Assembly: GCA_035772785.1 (NCBI GenBank)
Contig: JAOCPU010000001.1
Location: 2,170,001-2,234,000 of the forward strand
Origin: Phlebiopsis flavidoalba
Taxonomy: Eukaryota; Basidiomycota; Agaricomycetes; Polyporales; Phanerochaetaceae
Direction of reading: 5' to 3'
Length of the DNA: 64,000 bases
This document shows positions 23,558 through 36,216 of this stretch, one piece after another (position 1 is the stretch's first letter; every line of letters begins with the position of its first letter). A program made the translations under genes and the position numbers. The notes below the pieces were generated by a model. The model did no database searches. It was not told the origin of the DNA and saw only the letters and a program-made list of their open reading frames with translations.

Positions 23558-24204
23558 CGAAATGTGATTTGAATGTGATACGAACCGTGATCAATTATGA
23601 AATGAACTGGTAGAATCTGAATCTGAATTCGGAAAGAGTAGCGAGAATGAGACGGCGCGAATGAGACTCGGGTTGCGGATTGCTGAGACTCGTTTTGTAG
23701 TCTGGCCGTTAGTCTGCGCGCGTGTGAAGATCCATCATTCCCTGTAAATCTTTGGCGTCAAAGAGAAAACATATCAGGCGCGGGACAAGTGACATTCCAA
23801 AAACGGCAGCGCATCAACTCGCCCGCCTCGATGCGGCGTCTGCTCTTACTGCCCTGACCACGGTCACCTTCGATTCCCCTTCGCCGTCCAGGGCATTCTC
23901 TTTCCACTGCACTCGTCTCGTTGCTTTACCCGCCTGATCCTCTTTCCAACTCGTGTACAGCACGCCCTCCGCTCATTCCCTCCAACTTTCCCGGTGTTTC
24001 TCCTGCACGACCGTTCTGCAACAACTCAAGTATATACCCTTCGACCGCTACAAGATACACATTCTGATCTAATTCAACTCAATACTTTCATCTGACTTTG
24101 ACGCAACTGCGTGGAAAGGGCGTCGCGGCTCAGCGGACACATCCAACGTGTAATCCACGAGGCTATCGAATTCCGGGGCATCATTAAGGGAGACAATTAC
24201 CACT
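23558..24204. other. Spacer upstream of the large Ser/Pro-rich gene
   Basis: About 650 bp with no supportable gene. A near-repeat of gaatgagac occurs at about 23645-23670. Pyrimidine-rich sequence at 23880-24000, which includes tatataccc, looks like a fungal promoter and leader for the gene starting at 24205. Confidence 0.4.
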
Positions 24205-27200
24205 ATGAATCGTTTTCGGTGAGTCCTTGTATTATCGGACAAGATAATTTATTCACGGCTGCATCTTCCTCTTTCTCATTGTATCCCCCTCCGCGATCGG
24301 CTTCCCCTAACTTGCTCTCAACCAGCAAAAAGTCCGACGCAAAGCGTTGCGGTCCAAGCCCTCGACGCGCTTCGGGAGGCGCAAGCTGCACGTGTAACAC
24401 AGCAGCAACAGCAAAGCCCCCTGCCTCCGCTGCCACCTGCAAGTGATTTCCGGACGTCGCTGATACTGCCAGAGTGAGTGGGTTTGCCCTTTGCCAGGCC
24501 TGTCACCTACCCTCACACACCATTTCCACCATATCATCCCACCCGTAAAACCCATTGCTTACTGCTATGCTGCAATGGTACAGTCTTACTCGACGCTTTA
24601 GTGTCCCTCCGAAACTCTTCTGGACACCGAACCCATTGGTATCAGACGAACTCAAATCCAAGTTTGCAGGGAAACAGCGCGCAAGAGGTTCCGAGCACCG
24701 AGTTTCTGAGGAAGAAGAAGACATGATCTTAGAGGCGCTAGGACGGCTGCGTGGTGCAGGGCGATCCAAGGGCCCAATCGACGACACCCACAATGAGGAA
24801 CGCGTATCCACTGCCTTCAGCGAGAACCAAGATGGGGTTTCTAGGATGTCTGCTGCGCCTTCTTTTCACTGGCGCCAGTCTGTCCGGTCAAACGGTACCT
24901 CCGCTACTACAAGTTCGGCTATGCACGGCTCACCTTCGGTCGCGTCCTTCTCGTCGAATACGAGTAAGGGATCCCATGCTGGTAGACGCATGAGTAACAA
25001 TCTCTTTGGCTCTGGGAAGTTCCATGACCACTCGTATATGCGTAATGCACAGCATCGCCGTCCGGTAGTTTCGTCCAGCTCGCGCACGCCGGCTATGAGG
25101 AACGCAGAGTCCGCTACGAGTATGAGCACCATTACAAGTAGCAGGACAGGCCCGTAAACAACACATCCATGTACTCGGATAACCAGAGCCTCAGACCAAT
25201 GACCCGGACGGCAGGCTCTACGCAAGCTCGGTACCGTCGAGCCCTAATCAGCGTCTTTCAGTAGCAAGGATATGCAACTCTCCATGAAGCTTTATCCCGT
25301 ATACTTCCCCCGGAAGTCCTTGGACGAGCATCGTTTAGCTTTGGGACGAGCGATGCGAGAGGCTAGAGGAGGATGGGGGGATGATGAGATCGTCATGGAG
25401 AGCGGTCGCCTGTAACAGCAGTGCCCTCGCCTATACATACGACGAGTAACGCGAATAGCATGGGCTATTCCGTAGCATGGCACCGCCCAATCCGGTAAGT
25501 CTGCATCACCATGCGCCTGTTCTCTCACACCCATGAATGAATCGTCGCTGACGCCGTCGTGCGTACTTGTGCAGCCCGACACGTCACCGCTCTCCTCGTC
25601 CTCGCCGATCTCTCCTGTCGACCACGAAACCGACTCTGGCATGGCTCTCTCGTCAGACGACCCGTCACCCAACTTTCGCAGAATCTTATCGAGCCACGTC
25701 CTCTCCATTCCCCCGTGGTTATAACGTCGTCGCCAGCCCAACGCGTGCCGGGTTATGTTCCCGGCATGCCTCGACCTATGACACCGTTGGATCGCGACAC
25801 GAGTTATGGTCCAGACGACCTCACCCCATCCACGACCCCCCGCCCGATCTCTCCTCGTCTGCCAAGCTCTAACGCAAGTCCAGCCACGCCCTCGCTTGCG
25901 CAAACGCTATCGTCAAATATCTACCGTAGCAACTCAACCGCCGTCGGGCTCTCGCGGAAGTGCCTCTCCCGCGCCTCTTGTAACACCACCTCTCTTTGTG
26001 TCGCGCTCGACCAACGGCAGGTTCACCCCCGAAGATCTTGCTCACTCGAGGAACAATAGCGGCAGTGGCAGTGGTAGCGGGAGCGGTGTTTCGCTTGGCC
26101 CCACAAACACCTGATGACTCATCACCTTACAGGCGTAGACCTACCTCTCCACTTTCTGGCCCTTTCGTATCAGCCCATACCCATGTCAAACCCTCCTTCG
26201 TCGCGACCTGGAACGCCGTCGAACGTAACATGGCTGCCTCCCTCCACTCCAGAGCCTGCCCGTGGACATGTCCGTAATGGCTACGGGAGCTATTCAAGCA
26301 CTTCAGGGCGCCAGCAGAAGCGGAAGCACGACCAGTCTCAGCGACGCAGTGGCCGCTACCTATGAAGCGGACCGCGCAGCCGTGACCAGTCAATGGATCA
26401 GCCCGGGCGAAACACCAACGACCAGATCCGCGCGTTCGCCAGATCCATCGAACTCAGTGTCGACTTGGTATGACAACCGTCAAGCCAGTACTGCGTCGCT
26501 CAATGGACCAATGGACGTGCGTTCTTCTTCCGCCATGTCCTATACTCACAAGATCCCGGCTCCCCTACGCGACCGTATCGCGCAGCCGACACCGAACTCA
26601 TCAGGTCGGAATGCTGCTTCTCACTCACCACGTCGGACGACGCACTCCCGAACGGAAACGGGTATACTAATGGTTCCGGCGTTTGAGTTCAAGTGCACGC
26701 ACCTCTCGTGCCAACGCACATTCGTCGTTCACGCTAAGCCCAGCACAGGCTCTTCTGCTCTCACACTATGGGCAACGCTTCAAGGTCATCACTCGAATCT
26801 GCGGGCTCGAGTTATCATTCATGTGGATGTAGGACCACACGGAAGGATCGCTTGTTGACATTTTTTACTCATCTGGATCCCTCCTGACACTGAGTGGCAT
26901 GATTTGTCGAGCGCAAGGCTCGACGTCTCAAACAACTCCAGACGGTTCGAATGATTCGTACGAGGAGACTTTGCGGAGACAAGCTGGATTGACGAAGGTC
27001 GACGTCCCTTGAGGTCCCAAGACAAGCTGGTAAAGGCCGCGTTGAACAAGGTGGCTGCAACGCCTGAGGGGCGAATCCCCCGTGCGGGCTCCGTTCGAAA
27101 GCGCCGACCCTTCCTCCAAGCCTCAGTCTATCATTAGTTTCTGTCACTGGGAATCGAGAATAGGGTTGGTTTAAGTACTCCATGCTGAACACGGGAAGAT

Positions 27201-29990
27201 GACTCATTGTTGATTAGGTTACCAGCCCTGCCCTCAAGTTCAGAGCACCATGGCGGCCCACGCGAATCTCACGAATAGCGATCAGATAGCGAAGGCCTCT
27301 CGTGAGCGCACTTCTCGATTCTGTGGTCGATCAGTATACAATCACCGCGAAGCAAGCCCACGAGCATGTTGCCTGCCGACGAGCCTCCGTCATTGCCCAG
27401 ATGCCCCCTGATCCCATAGCCTCGAGTCCACGGGCGCAGCGGCACAGGGCACCGTCGCAGATGCCCTTTTCGGAAAGGACGATCGGGAACGGTCAATAAT
27501 AACCTCGCAAACGACACGACCTGCGCCCCAGCTTGCTGAACTAAACCCTTGCCCGATTTTGCGGAAGAAAAGGCTCCGACCTCCGCGGTTTTGTCTTCTG
27601 ACCATGGTAATGAGCATGTAATTGCCAAAGGTCCTTCACTGCCAGAAGTCCAACATGCCGTGATGCCTGCCAATGGCCGTTCCGAGCGGACATGCTGGAC
27701 CCCACGAGCACGAGGGTTCAGAAAAGCTCGAAGACCACGGGCTCGATCTTTCCTTCAGAAAAGGATAGAGGCGGCGACCGCTGCATTGAGGAAATCTCCA
27801 TCTATAAACCAAAGCTGGATGGAAACTCCACCCGTCGTCGAATCAGTCCCAACCAAATATCCTCTCCAACGCTCGTGTCAGCGTCTACGAGCGTCGACGA
27901 CGATTCCTTTGTCCGCTGTGAGCCCCACGCAGCGGTCAATTCAACCGCCCAACCAAAACCCAAACACCTCCGCCCTCAACGAGGCTTGGCTCCACGCTTC
28001 AAGATATTAAGAGGCAAGAACACTTTGCGTGCGGACAAAAAACAAAAAAAAAAAAACCCCTATTGCACCCAATGAAGAGGGCCTCCCGAGCTTTGCAGAA
28101 ATCACGTCACCAATGTCCGCCCAGAGTGCCACGTACAACCCGGAAGCCCTCGGGGCGTGGGACCAGCCAAACCCGTCTCGAGTGCTACGGAGTCAGGCCG
28201 ATTCAAGATCTCGCCGCTTCCTGTCGCGAGCCCACCTGCTTCTGCGGGCCCTGGTTTGCGAGGTTTCATGTCGCGATTCCGGAAGCAGAGGCCTGGCGAA
28301 GTGGTGTCAACCAATGAGAAACCCAGTGCCACATCGCGTACGCCTACCACGGCGTCGTCTTCCGTCTGTCGATCTCGGCAGGATCACGAGTCGACCCTCC
28401 CAGAACCAGCCTTGATTCCCAGGCGAAGTCCGCACCAGCGGCTCAAATGCAGTTTGCAACGCTACGGCCTCTCTCGCCCCAAAGTCCCCTTTCCCAGACG
28501 TTCGCACCCAGCATTCCTGAAGATTCTGTTTCACCTGCTACTGCGCTACTGCTCCACTACCTGAAGCACACAGTGCCCTCAGACAGTTGTATGATGCCGG
28601 CAAAAGCTTGGGGTTAGACGAAGCAGCTCTGCATGCCTTGGTGGCGAGGTCGCCTTCGGTCACTTCGCGCACAACTACATGGTCAAATGTTTCACGAAGC
28701 AATTCAGTGTCGACACAGGTCCAAGCAGAAGGACTGAAATTCGGGACGCTCGACCGCCTCAGTCCCCACTACCTTCCGAGGGCCGTCCGAGTATGGATGG
28801 CCCATCTCCTCGTCCATCCGCCGAGATTAAACACTTGGCCGTCAAGAAACATGCTGAACCCTCGTCAACGCTTCGTGGCGGTCTGCAGGCCAATACGGAC
28901 CCGCTGAAAGCAGTAGTCCGCAGAACCATTATCCTGCCGTCGGACGCGCATGGGTCGGCGACGGATTTGAATGCTTTGATTCGCAAGCAGACCACGTCGC
29001 AACGCCGTCGCTCGGCCGGCGCCGGGTCGATTGTGTCCAATCTGCTCATTACAGGAATCGTGCCCCCACGCCGCCGCCATCCGCGCGCTGCTGGGCGGAA
29101 AGCGATTCTCTACTGACAGATCGCCCCCGGTGCCCCACCTCCCTCAATCTCCGGGCGGCACAACGGAAATACCCTCCTTCAACCCGGACAAGTTGAGAAG
29201 TCTACTCTACTTATGATTCATTGTGAGCTTCTGTTTGTGCTTTTCATGGGGGCTATAACTAAACCTATCAGACATATGACATGTATGCGGGCGATAGCAA
29301 AGGGCCCTAGTTCTGTCTAACCCTGACGTTCCGGTTTGCTGGGACCTTCCCAACAAGGCGACACCGTGCCCGAAGCTGGGCAAGCGCTAGAGGTCATTGA
29401 ACTGGCGAATGGCGAGACGATTTGGTACGTATATTGAAATCGCGAATATAGCACACCCGGATCTGGCGACTAATGTCTCGATCACCACGCCAGGTCCCAT
29501 CGTGAACGGGCTGCGGGATGATGACACGGAGTCTTTCTACGATAATCGACAGAGCTTTGCCTCGGAGTACTCCGGAGAGGGCGTCAAGGTCTCTTTCAAA
29601 GAGCAATGGTCGGAAGTCGTCCAAAGGCAGCACCGGGGGCCTCCTTCTTTACCACGTAAGAAACAACAACCAACCTTGGCTTCTCAACGGCCGGAAACAA
29701 AGGTACGCGTGCATTGATTGTATTGCACAGTCTGCCGCGTTCGGGCGGTACTCATGGCTTCCGCTCGCCCATGTAGGTCTTTTTCGCTCTTCCACACAGA
29801 TTGCTCGCCTGATAGAGAAGCATGTCCCGGGACGGGGAAGCAGGCTCTGCTTTTTCAATATTACTCCAGAGCGTGCTCAGATGCCGTCCAGGACATTCTG
29901 TTATCAATCGTCTCTGGGCTCAGCAGCTGATTGGACGGTGGAAGAACGGCTCGAGCACATGCTTGGTGCGGTTATCACGCTCATCCTTAG
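24205..29990 (+). CDS. Large Ser/Pro-rich protein, function unknown
   Basis: A roughly 5.8 kb gene for a protein of perhaps 1,500 residues, mostly disordered. The ATG at about 24205 gives a tiny exon (MNRF). Next come ALDALREAQAARVTQQQQQ, the acidic helix VSEEEEDMILEALGRLR and Ser-rich blocks. Low-complexity S/T/P segments with SP and TP sites follow (about 25550-26850). A charged helix (LYDAGKSLGLDEAALHALV, about 28590) comes later. The C-terminal region is more ordered-looking: VVRRTIILPSDAHGSATDL, YDMYAGDSKGPS, ALEVIELANGETIW, IVNGLRDDDTESFYDNRQSF, SSTQIARLIE, and the end DWTVEERLEHMLGAV near 29985. The sparse islands inside disordered sequence suggest a scaffold or cell-polarity type protein, but that is only a guess. 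Multiple frame slips occur, including at the poly-A runs near 28030-28050. Confidence 0.6.
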
Positions 29991-30109
29991 TAGTTCTGCC
30001 CCTACCGTCGCGGACACCACTCTCTCTATGTTTTTCTAACTTCATCGGGCCGCCCTGAAAAACTGTATACATTGCTGCTACTGGTCTACCTCTGGATACC
30101 ATAAGTCTT

Positions 30110-31300
30110 ATGTGATTTTACAGTAGTTAATGCACGATCTTCGATCTCGTGGAACGGACCCTACACATGCCTGATTTCTAGAGACCGTGCTGGTCGATCC
30201 CAAACGGTTCAAACAGAGCGCAAGCGACGCCTCGAGCAGCAGCGGTCGTCCTCGAACCGGCACTGCAGAATCGCGTGCGAGGGCCCGACGGGTGTGTCCT
30301 GCGGGAACGGGAAAGCGGCTGAAGCGTGCGATGGGAGGTGCACCCCGGACCGGGATGCAGCTGCAGGACGAGTGTGTCAGCACCCAGCCAGGGGCAGGGC
30401 GAGCAAACTCCCGCGACGCGTCGTGGTGCAGTAGCGTGAACGCGAACTCACGTCGTAGGCACAGGGGTGGCTGGCTTACCTTGCGCCACTCGAGGGTTCT
30501 CCCCCGTCCGTCGTGCGGAACATACGCGAGCTAGAAGCGCAGGGGTCAGCGAGAAGGATGCCGGCGCGCACGGCTGCGCGGCGTGGCGACGCACTGGCTC
30601 GTCGAGCCTGGGGCTACGAGGCTCGACATGGGGGACCTTGGTGCACCCCGATGGTGGCGAGGCCCATGTGCGTGCCCATCGTCCACTCGAAGGACGCGGG
30701 CGGGCCGCTTGCCGTTGCGGTAGATCTGCAGCGTGCGGGGGTAAGTTGAGGTACCAGGGCACAGTGAGGGGGTTGGGGGGGGGGTGGTCGATCCCCTCAC
30801 CGTCGTGCGCGTCTCGGAGGTCGCGATCTCGGGTGTCTCGAAACTCAAAGTAGACGGGTTCGCTGGGCGAGGTAGCCAATCATGGCGCAGCCGTGTCGCG
30901 GGTTCTGCGAGCCAGTAAAAAAGATGTCTGTGGGGGTCGGGGGCCATGGCGAGGTCTGTGTAGACTGACCAGCAGCGGCGAGAGACTTATATCCTGCGGC
31001 CGCAAGAAAATGGAATTATTCTGTGCGCAACGCTGCAGACGGGCTTGACATGGTGTCTGGCGAGGAGGTCCGAGGCTGATTGAGGTTACCGCGTATCGAG
31101 CGGTCGGCTCGGCTGGCAATCGATGGAGCGTGGTGCGAGAGGCCTTTTTCGCCGTCGTGATGAAATGCATAAGGCGGAGGAGGGCGGCACGGGCGTACCT
31201 TGGCCTGATTTACCAGTAGCTAATGGCTTAAAGCCTATGTTGTGGAACTCTCCGGCATGGACTGTGCTTCTTTCGCACACATACAAATGCAGCAGGCATC
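30110..31300 (-). CDS. Unidentified coding-like region
   Basis: Minus-strand frames of fair length are open across this interval. Examples are MAPDPHRHLFYWLAEPATR at about 30947, SEPVYFEFRDTRDRDLRDA in an overlapping frame, and ASFEWTMGTHMGLATIGVH around 30640. Their charge and hydrophobic patterns look protein-like, but no family is recognised and no coherent splice model could be built. The plus strand also has a long Arg/Ser-rich frame (30187-30534). A G run at about 30768-30786 is a likely site of assembly slippage. Confidence 0.25.
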
Positions 31301-31688
31301 ACGCTTCTTGCAGCAGTTCCTGTCAGCGCCCCCCTGGTGCCTTTCCAGCACTGCTCGCCACCGGCTCTTCTCCACGTGCATATCCGCCCTCATCTTGCGT
31401 CCACGGTCCCGAGCTGCGTCACTCTGGCATCCGCTCACTCATCCAAGCTCTCCTCCGCGTGCACCGTGCAGAAACATACCGCTCATTTGTCGTCAGGAGG
31501 CCCGCGCGGACACTTCACTTTGGGCAGTAGCAGCAGCAGCAGCACGCAGAAGCCGATGACGACGTTCGCGAGCAGCACGCTCGACAGATCACTGTTTTGT
31601 GACCATAGTAATAAGAACACAGCGTAATGAAGCAAGAACGAGCAGGGACGACCTAATGTACCGCGCCGAGCTCCACCACACTCTCGGC

Positions 31689-33050
31689 TCACGCGTTGAC
31701 CTTCCACAGCGGCCGGCCGCTTGCGCAGCTTCCGCGTGACGTGAACCGCGCTAGCTCCAAAATTGCCCCCACCAAAGGCCAGAACGACGGTCTCTTCCGC
31801 GCCGTGCCCACGCGCGACGCCCTTCTTCCGGAGCTCGATCGCCCGTCCTTTGCGAACTTGAAGCGAGCTTGGTCGGCGCCTGGAACAGCACACCCACAAG
31901 AACAAAAACTCCATGGTCATCAACACGCTGTTCCCGCGACGCCCCACGCAGAGAGGAGAGCAAAGAGCCCGTGCTCACCAATTTGGAAAGTCGGCGACTC
32001 CACGGCCGCCTTGCCAACAGCTCAAACGCACGCGGCGCGCGTAGTATCTGCAGAAGCGTGTCGCGCGCCCGATGCATCGCCCTGTGCTTTGGACCGCCCC
32101 GGCGTCGGGTAGAGGCGTACCTTTGGGTGGGGCTGAACGTCCGCCAACGTTGAGGATGCTCGGCAGGCGCGCGACCAGGAAGTGGAACACGTCGTCGCGG
32201 AGGCGCTGAGCATATGGGCCAAACACCGCTGTACGCGGCGGCTGTCCATGTGGTTGCGGCTCGACGGGTGTGCTCGTGCCGTCCCGAGGGCGGCGAGATG
32301 CTCTCAACGAACTCGAGCCATGTACCAATGTTCTCGATGCTAATGTGACTGCCTATGCAAAGCTCGTACGCATAGCTGCAGAGGTCGTCCATCCCGCCGA
32401 GGAGGCACGCCGCGGCGAGCACGGCGCGCGCGCGTTTTCTGGCCGAAGCGCGTTGAGAGCGACTCGGCCGAGTAGTAGGTAGCCCATTGCTGGCGGAGAG
32501 CTTGTTGGTGAGTGGGCTGGGCTTCTCGGAGATAGCGTAACTGACCTATTGCAAATCCTGGTGCGGCGCGACGTAAAACGAACAAGGTTGAGCATGCACA
32601 ATGAATTTGACGGAGCTAAACTCCCACTGACCTCATGCGTCACCTCGGGCTCGTGCTCGAGATGGACGTATATTGTGCGCTGCTCCCCGCCTGATTGGGG
32701 AGACGTTGACATAAGATGGGCAAGGAAGAAGGGCGAGCGCGACAGGATTATGGCATGTAACCTGTACATGTTTTGCAATACATGCTGGGCAAACGCAGGT
32801 CGAATTGGCTTCGTGGGCGCACGGAGCATGCGAGAAGGCGACTCTACAAGGACGGTGTCCGCGTAGTTCTGCAGCATCGTGTGTCAATCAGCTCTACAAA
32901 AAAGAGGAAGCAAGGACGGAACATACACCCGTCTGGAACCCAGCATGGAAGAGATGGTGTACGATGGCTTCGTTGTGCAGCTGGTAACGGCGACGGCCTG
33001 AGGCAGAATGGGCGTCAGCACTTCATTGTCCCCGCGCGTCCGAGCCAGAG
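31689..33050 (-). CDS. BTB/POZ-domain protein
   Basis: The BTB fold mediates dimerisation, often of cullin adaptors or transcription regulators; the partner here is unknown. An upstream exon gives YQLHNEAIVHHLFHAGFQT, then an intron, then LQNYADTVL. The BTB core continues with YRLHAIILSRSPFFLAHLM and RTIYVHLEHEPEVTHE. BACK-like helices follow: AACLLGGMDDLCSYAYELC, ISIENIGTWLEFVESISPP, FGPYAQRLRDDVFHFLVARL and LPSILNVG. Near the end are IELRKKGVARG and ETVVLAFGGGNFGASAVHV. The last residues, RPLWKVNA, end at the TGA at 31689-31691 after one frame correction in a GGCCGGCCGC run. The 5' end is approximate: the start may lie anywhere from about 33.0 to 33.4 kb. No zinc fingers are visible. Confidence 0.75.
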
Positions 33051-33129
33051 AGCACATCCGACCCCCATCTGCTGCATCGGGCTTGCCTGCGTCCACACAC
33101 ACGCGGCGGCGTTAGCCTCGCGACGGCAA

Positions 33130-34160
33130 TGGCACAGAGCTATATCAGCCACCATCTCCGTCTCTGCCGCGAGCATATTCGCGCAGGAACCCGAACAGCC
33201 AATAGCGGTCGTGCGAGCCACCGAACAAAGAGAATGTGTGTGCGTACGCTTGTCGCGTGTGGTTGAAGGCGTCGATATGAATCTGATATGTGCGTTAAGG
33301 AAACCAGACAGGCATCGCGAGACTTACTGCGCGTAGCCGTTTGCCCCGCTGCTGGGACCGCCGTGACTGGCATAGGGCTCCTGGCCTCATGTCGCCCTCC
33401 ACCGTACCCGCGCCATTGCTGGGACCGCCGTGTCTTCGTGACCGTTCATCTTTTCGTATCGGGCGTCGTAGAAATATTTCGGCGCAGCACGCGCGAATAG
33501 ACAGAGAGCTGCACGCGGCGGCGCCGAGGCAGATGCGGAGGAGGAGGCGTGGTGCAGACCACGTCCTGGCGCCGCGTGACTGCGCGCGGGGTAGGCGTGA
33601 CGGTCACGCCCAGCACCGTTGTGGCATCCCGACCCCAAAAAAGGGCACTGTGGTTCAGCCCGCGTGCGCTCACCGTCGCACACCCGGCTGTCGTGACGTC
33701 GTTCGGAATGGCCGCCACACGACAAGATGCGCCGCGGGCACAGCCCAGGGACTAATTGCAGCGCGTGTGTATTATCATGCCACGACGTCCGGACGAGAAA
33801 ACCACCACGCCAAAGTGTCCGACATTCCCAGGGCCTCGCTGGACGTCTGAGCATCCTTGATGTCTGCCAGTGCCGCCCACCCAGGAGCGCCATTGCCTTT
33901 ACCTTCATCACCACCCTCGGCCACGAGCTCGCCTATCGTCGCACGCGCTAGCCATGAGATGCATCTACGCGCTCTCCGCGGCTGTCCTCTGTCCCTCGCA
34001 ACGCATGGGTGGAAATCCGCAGCTGCGAGCTGCAATCAGCTTGAAAGATGACCATTGGGAGCGTCGGCGGCGCGAGCGTGAACGTCCGGGGTCAGTAGAT
34101 ATTCCTAAATCTTTGACACTTGCCAATTTATTAATATCTATTCCCACAAATCTAGAGCCC
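33130..34160. other. Ambiguous open stretch upstream of the BTB gene
   Basis: Both strands carry open frames. The minus strand shows IGELVAEGGDEGKGNGAPG and PPPPHLPRRRR. The plus strand shows a Pro/Ser-rich run (PGAPLPLPSSPPSATSS, about 33880). It could be the 5' part of the BTB gene, a separate small gene, or leader sequence. Neither reading is strong enough to call. Confidence 0.25.
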
Positions 34161-34702
34161 TGAAATCTCCGCCCGATTACTGTGCAATGCGCCACGGCGA
34201 GAAAGCATGTGATGATGCTCGGCGGATAGACCCTGGCGGCATGGGCGAAGAGTCGGATGGTACCACAATTCCCAAAACCCAAGGATACTCGAGGCGTGTG
34301 TGAACGTTTGATGCTCACCAAGGGCATCGGGGACATCATTAGCTTATTTTACGGTCTATCAAAGCAAGACCACCCTCGCCGCAGCAGTTCAAACACCCAA
34401 AATCCTCAAACTGTCCATCACACCCCTCACGTTCATACCCGCTGAGCGACCCTCAGGACTCACATACTCAAGGCTCGTCATTTTTCGACCTCTAGCTCGA
34501 TTTGTGATGAGGTACGTTTCTATACCATCTCGACTCGGAAGACAGCGAGAGCGTACTGGCGCAGAAAAAACGGAGGAGAGGGGTACCCAGTCGCCGCGGA
34601 GCGCTGATACTTCCCAACCAGTCATGACCCCCCCCTCTTTCCATCCCCTCTTCCCCTCGGGGCCTCCTCAACTTACACTACCGGACACACGCAGACGTTG
34701 AT

Positions 34703-35040
34703 ATGAACATGACCGAAACCACTGGGCGTGGTGCAATGGTGAAATCGGTGAGCACCCATATCCTGCTTTCATCAGCACTCAACTTACTCATGACGATAAT
34801 TTCCTCCATCAATTGACGGTTCCTGTATCCTAACAAATACACGGACCTAATAATCTCAGGCGTCAGACAACTCTAGAAGCTTGCCTGTAAACCATAATGC
34901 ATCCGCTCACGACTCCCGCACAGGAACGTTGCATGACCCTAAGCGCCTAAGGAAAGGCCTGCGAAGACGACTACTTCGCATACCTCATCGACCCCATATC
35001 GGACCGCTCAGCTCGCACCACCGTGAACACAGTCCCTAGA
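34703..35040 (+). CDS. Possible small gene with one intron
   Basis: ATG at 34703 gives MNMTETTGRGAMVKS, followed by a well-formed intron (donor gtgagc at about 34749, cctaac and cctaat branch-like sites, acceptor ctcag at about 34860). The second exon is a basic, Arg/His-rich reading frame that ends in a TAG near 35040. An alternative frame in the same exon reads ACEDDYFAYLIDPISDRSA. A TC-rich leader precedes the ATG. No family is recognised, and chance resemblance to a gene is possible. Confidence 0.25.
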
Positions 35041-35265
35041 AGAGCTCAGTACCGGGCCAAATCATCCAACAGCAAACGTTAGCGGCCCGCTGCCCAGTAT
35101 GCGGAACCGCACCCGCACTTCCCAGTCCACGTGTACAGGGACACTCTTTCGCGGACCGCGCCAAACCTTCGATCCGCGGGAGCCATCTCGCATACGGGAG
35201 AAGCGGCGCGCAGGCCGCACCCCGCGCAAAGCGCAGTGGGACCTCCATGTCGTAGCAGGCCCAGG

Positions 35266-35510
35266 GCCCGCGGTTGTTTCGCCGTCGCGCGGGGGAGGAC
35301 GTTCTCAGGCTGACGTCGAAAGGCGTCTGCAAAGACACCAAGACTCCTCCTGGGTACAGTTTAATCTGTCGGTCATTGCGATGCGTCTGCTGGCGTCTTG
35401 CGCGGCACGCGATGAGAGTTGCGCGTCGTACGCACAGGGAGCGGGCCTCCAGGACCCGCGGTTTCGCCGTCGCGCGGGAGGATGTTCTCAGGCGGGCGTC
35501 GAAAGGTAAG
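35266..35510. repeat. Pair of diverged GC-rich repeats
   Basis: cccgcggttgtttcgccgtc and the following gcgcggg...ggacgttctcaggc...gtcgaaagg (35266-35325) recur at 35455-35508 as cccgcggtttcgccgtcgcg, ggatgttctcaggc and gtcgaaagg. The two copies lie about 190 bp apart and share their order of motifs. A weaker third match (ccgcggtttttctggggcgc) lies at 36198. No coding content. Confidence 0.65.
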
Positions 35511-35714
35511 CGGGGGCGCCTGTCATGGGGTTTTCCAAACCTCTATAGGACCAAGATCGGATCTTCACCGGGTGCAATAATCTGCTTGTGGCGATACCTC
35601 TGCTGGCTGCGCGAAGACCCAAGGAGCAAGATTCGAAGCGAGATACTGCAAACACTTTGCGGCGCGTGTATCTGACTACGACGCGCTCGCGCTGCCTGTC
35701 TCGGTCTGGGCACG

Positions 35715-35850
35715 GGGGCATTTAGGATCTCGCTCGTGGACGCGGGTACATAGACGAGAAACACGGGGCGCGTGACCCGACCGTGGGCGAAACAAAGTAA
35801 GTACATTTTTCGTGATATTGACGGACACGTAGCGATCTCACAGGTCGCCG
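35715..35850. repeat. Diverged direct repeat, copy A (about 135 bp)
   Basis: This copy contains ggggcatttaggatctcgct, gacgcgggtacatagacga and ggacacgtagcgatctcaca. The same ordered blocks occur in copy B at 36217-36355 with scattered substitutions and small gaps. The identity of the ends, and the repeat spacing of about 500 bp, point to duplication or dispersed elements rather than a gene. Confidence 0.7.
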
Positions 35851-36216
35851 CGTGCTGGTGCGACCTACTGCATGTCTGTCCACAGGTACGTGCTTGCCCC
35901 CCCGGACCGTTCGAATCTGGGCTTAAACCTTTGACCCGCAGGGAAAAGACATCCTTAGGTGAATGATATCATGGGATTGTTCTGTGTGTCCAAGCAGCGC
36001 TCCATCTTAACTTGTAAGAGCCCTTGGGTACGTCGAGAATTTCTGGCATCGATTCTGTGGGGGAGCGGTACCCTTTACACTCAACTCTCATTCTCAAGCA
36101 CCTGAGACGGTCCTCACGAATGAGTGGTAAGTATATAGCGCGCAGCGTCAACGCCACAGCGCCTTACATCGCGCTATACACTCATCTCCTGCAAAGCCGC
36201 GGTTTTTCTGGGGCGC

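Noticed and set aside
30840..30960. Resemblance of DPHRHLFYWLAEP to serine carboxypeptidases
   Set aside because: The expected glycine-rich GGPGCSS active-site block does not follow in any frame, and no later catalytic Asp or His region is seen.
33341..33850. 169-codon plus-strand frame
   Set aside because: Arg/His/Ala-rich shadow with no motif; the minus strand has equal or better claims as upstream BTB sequence.
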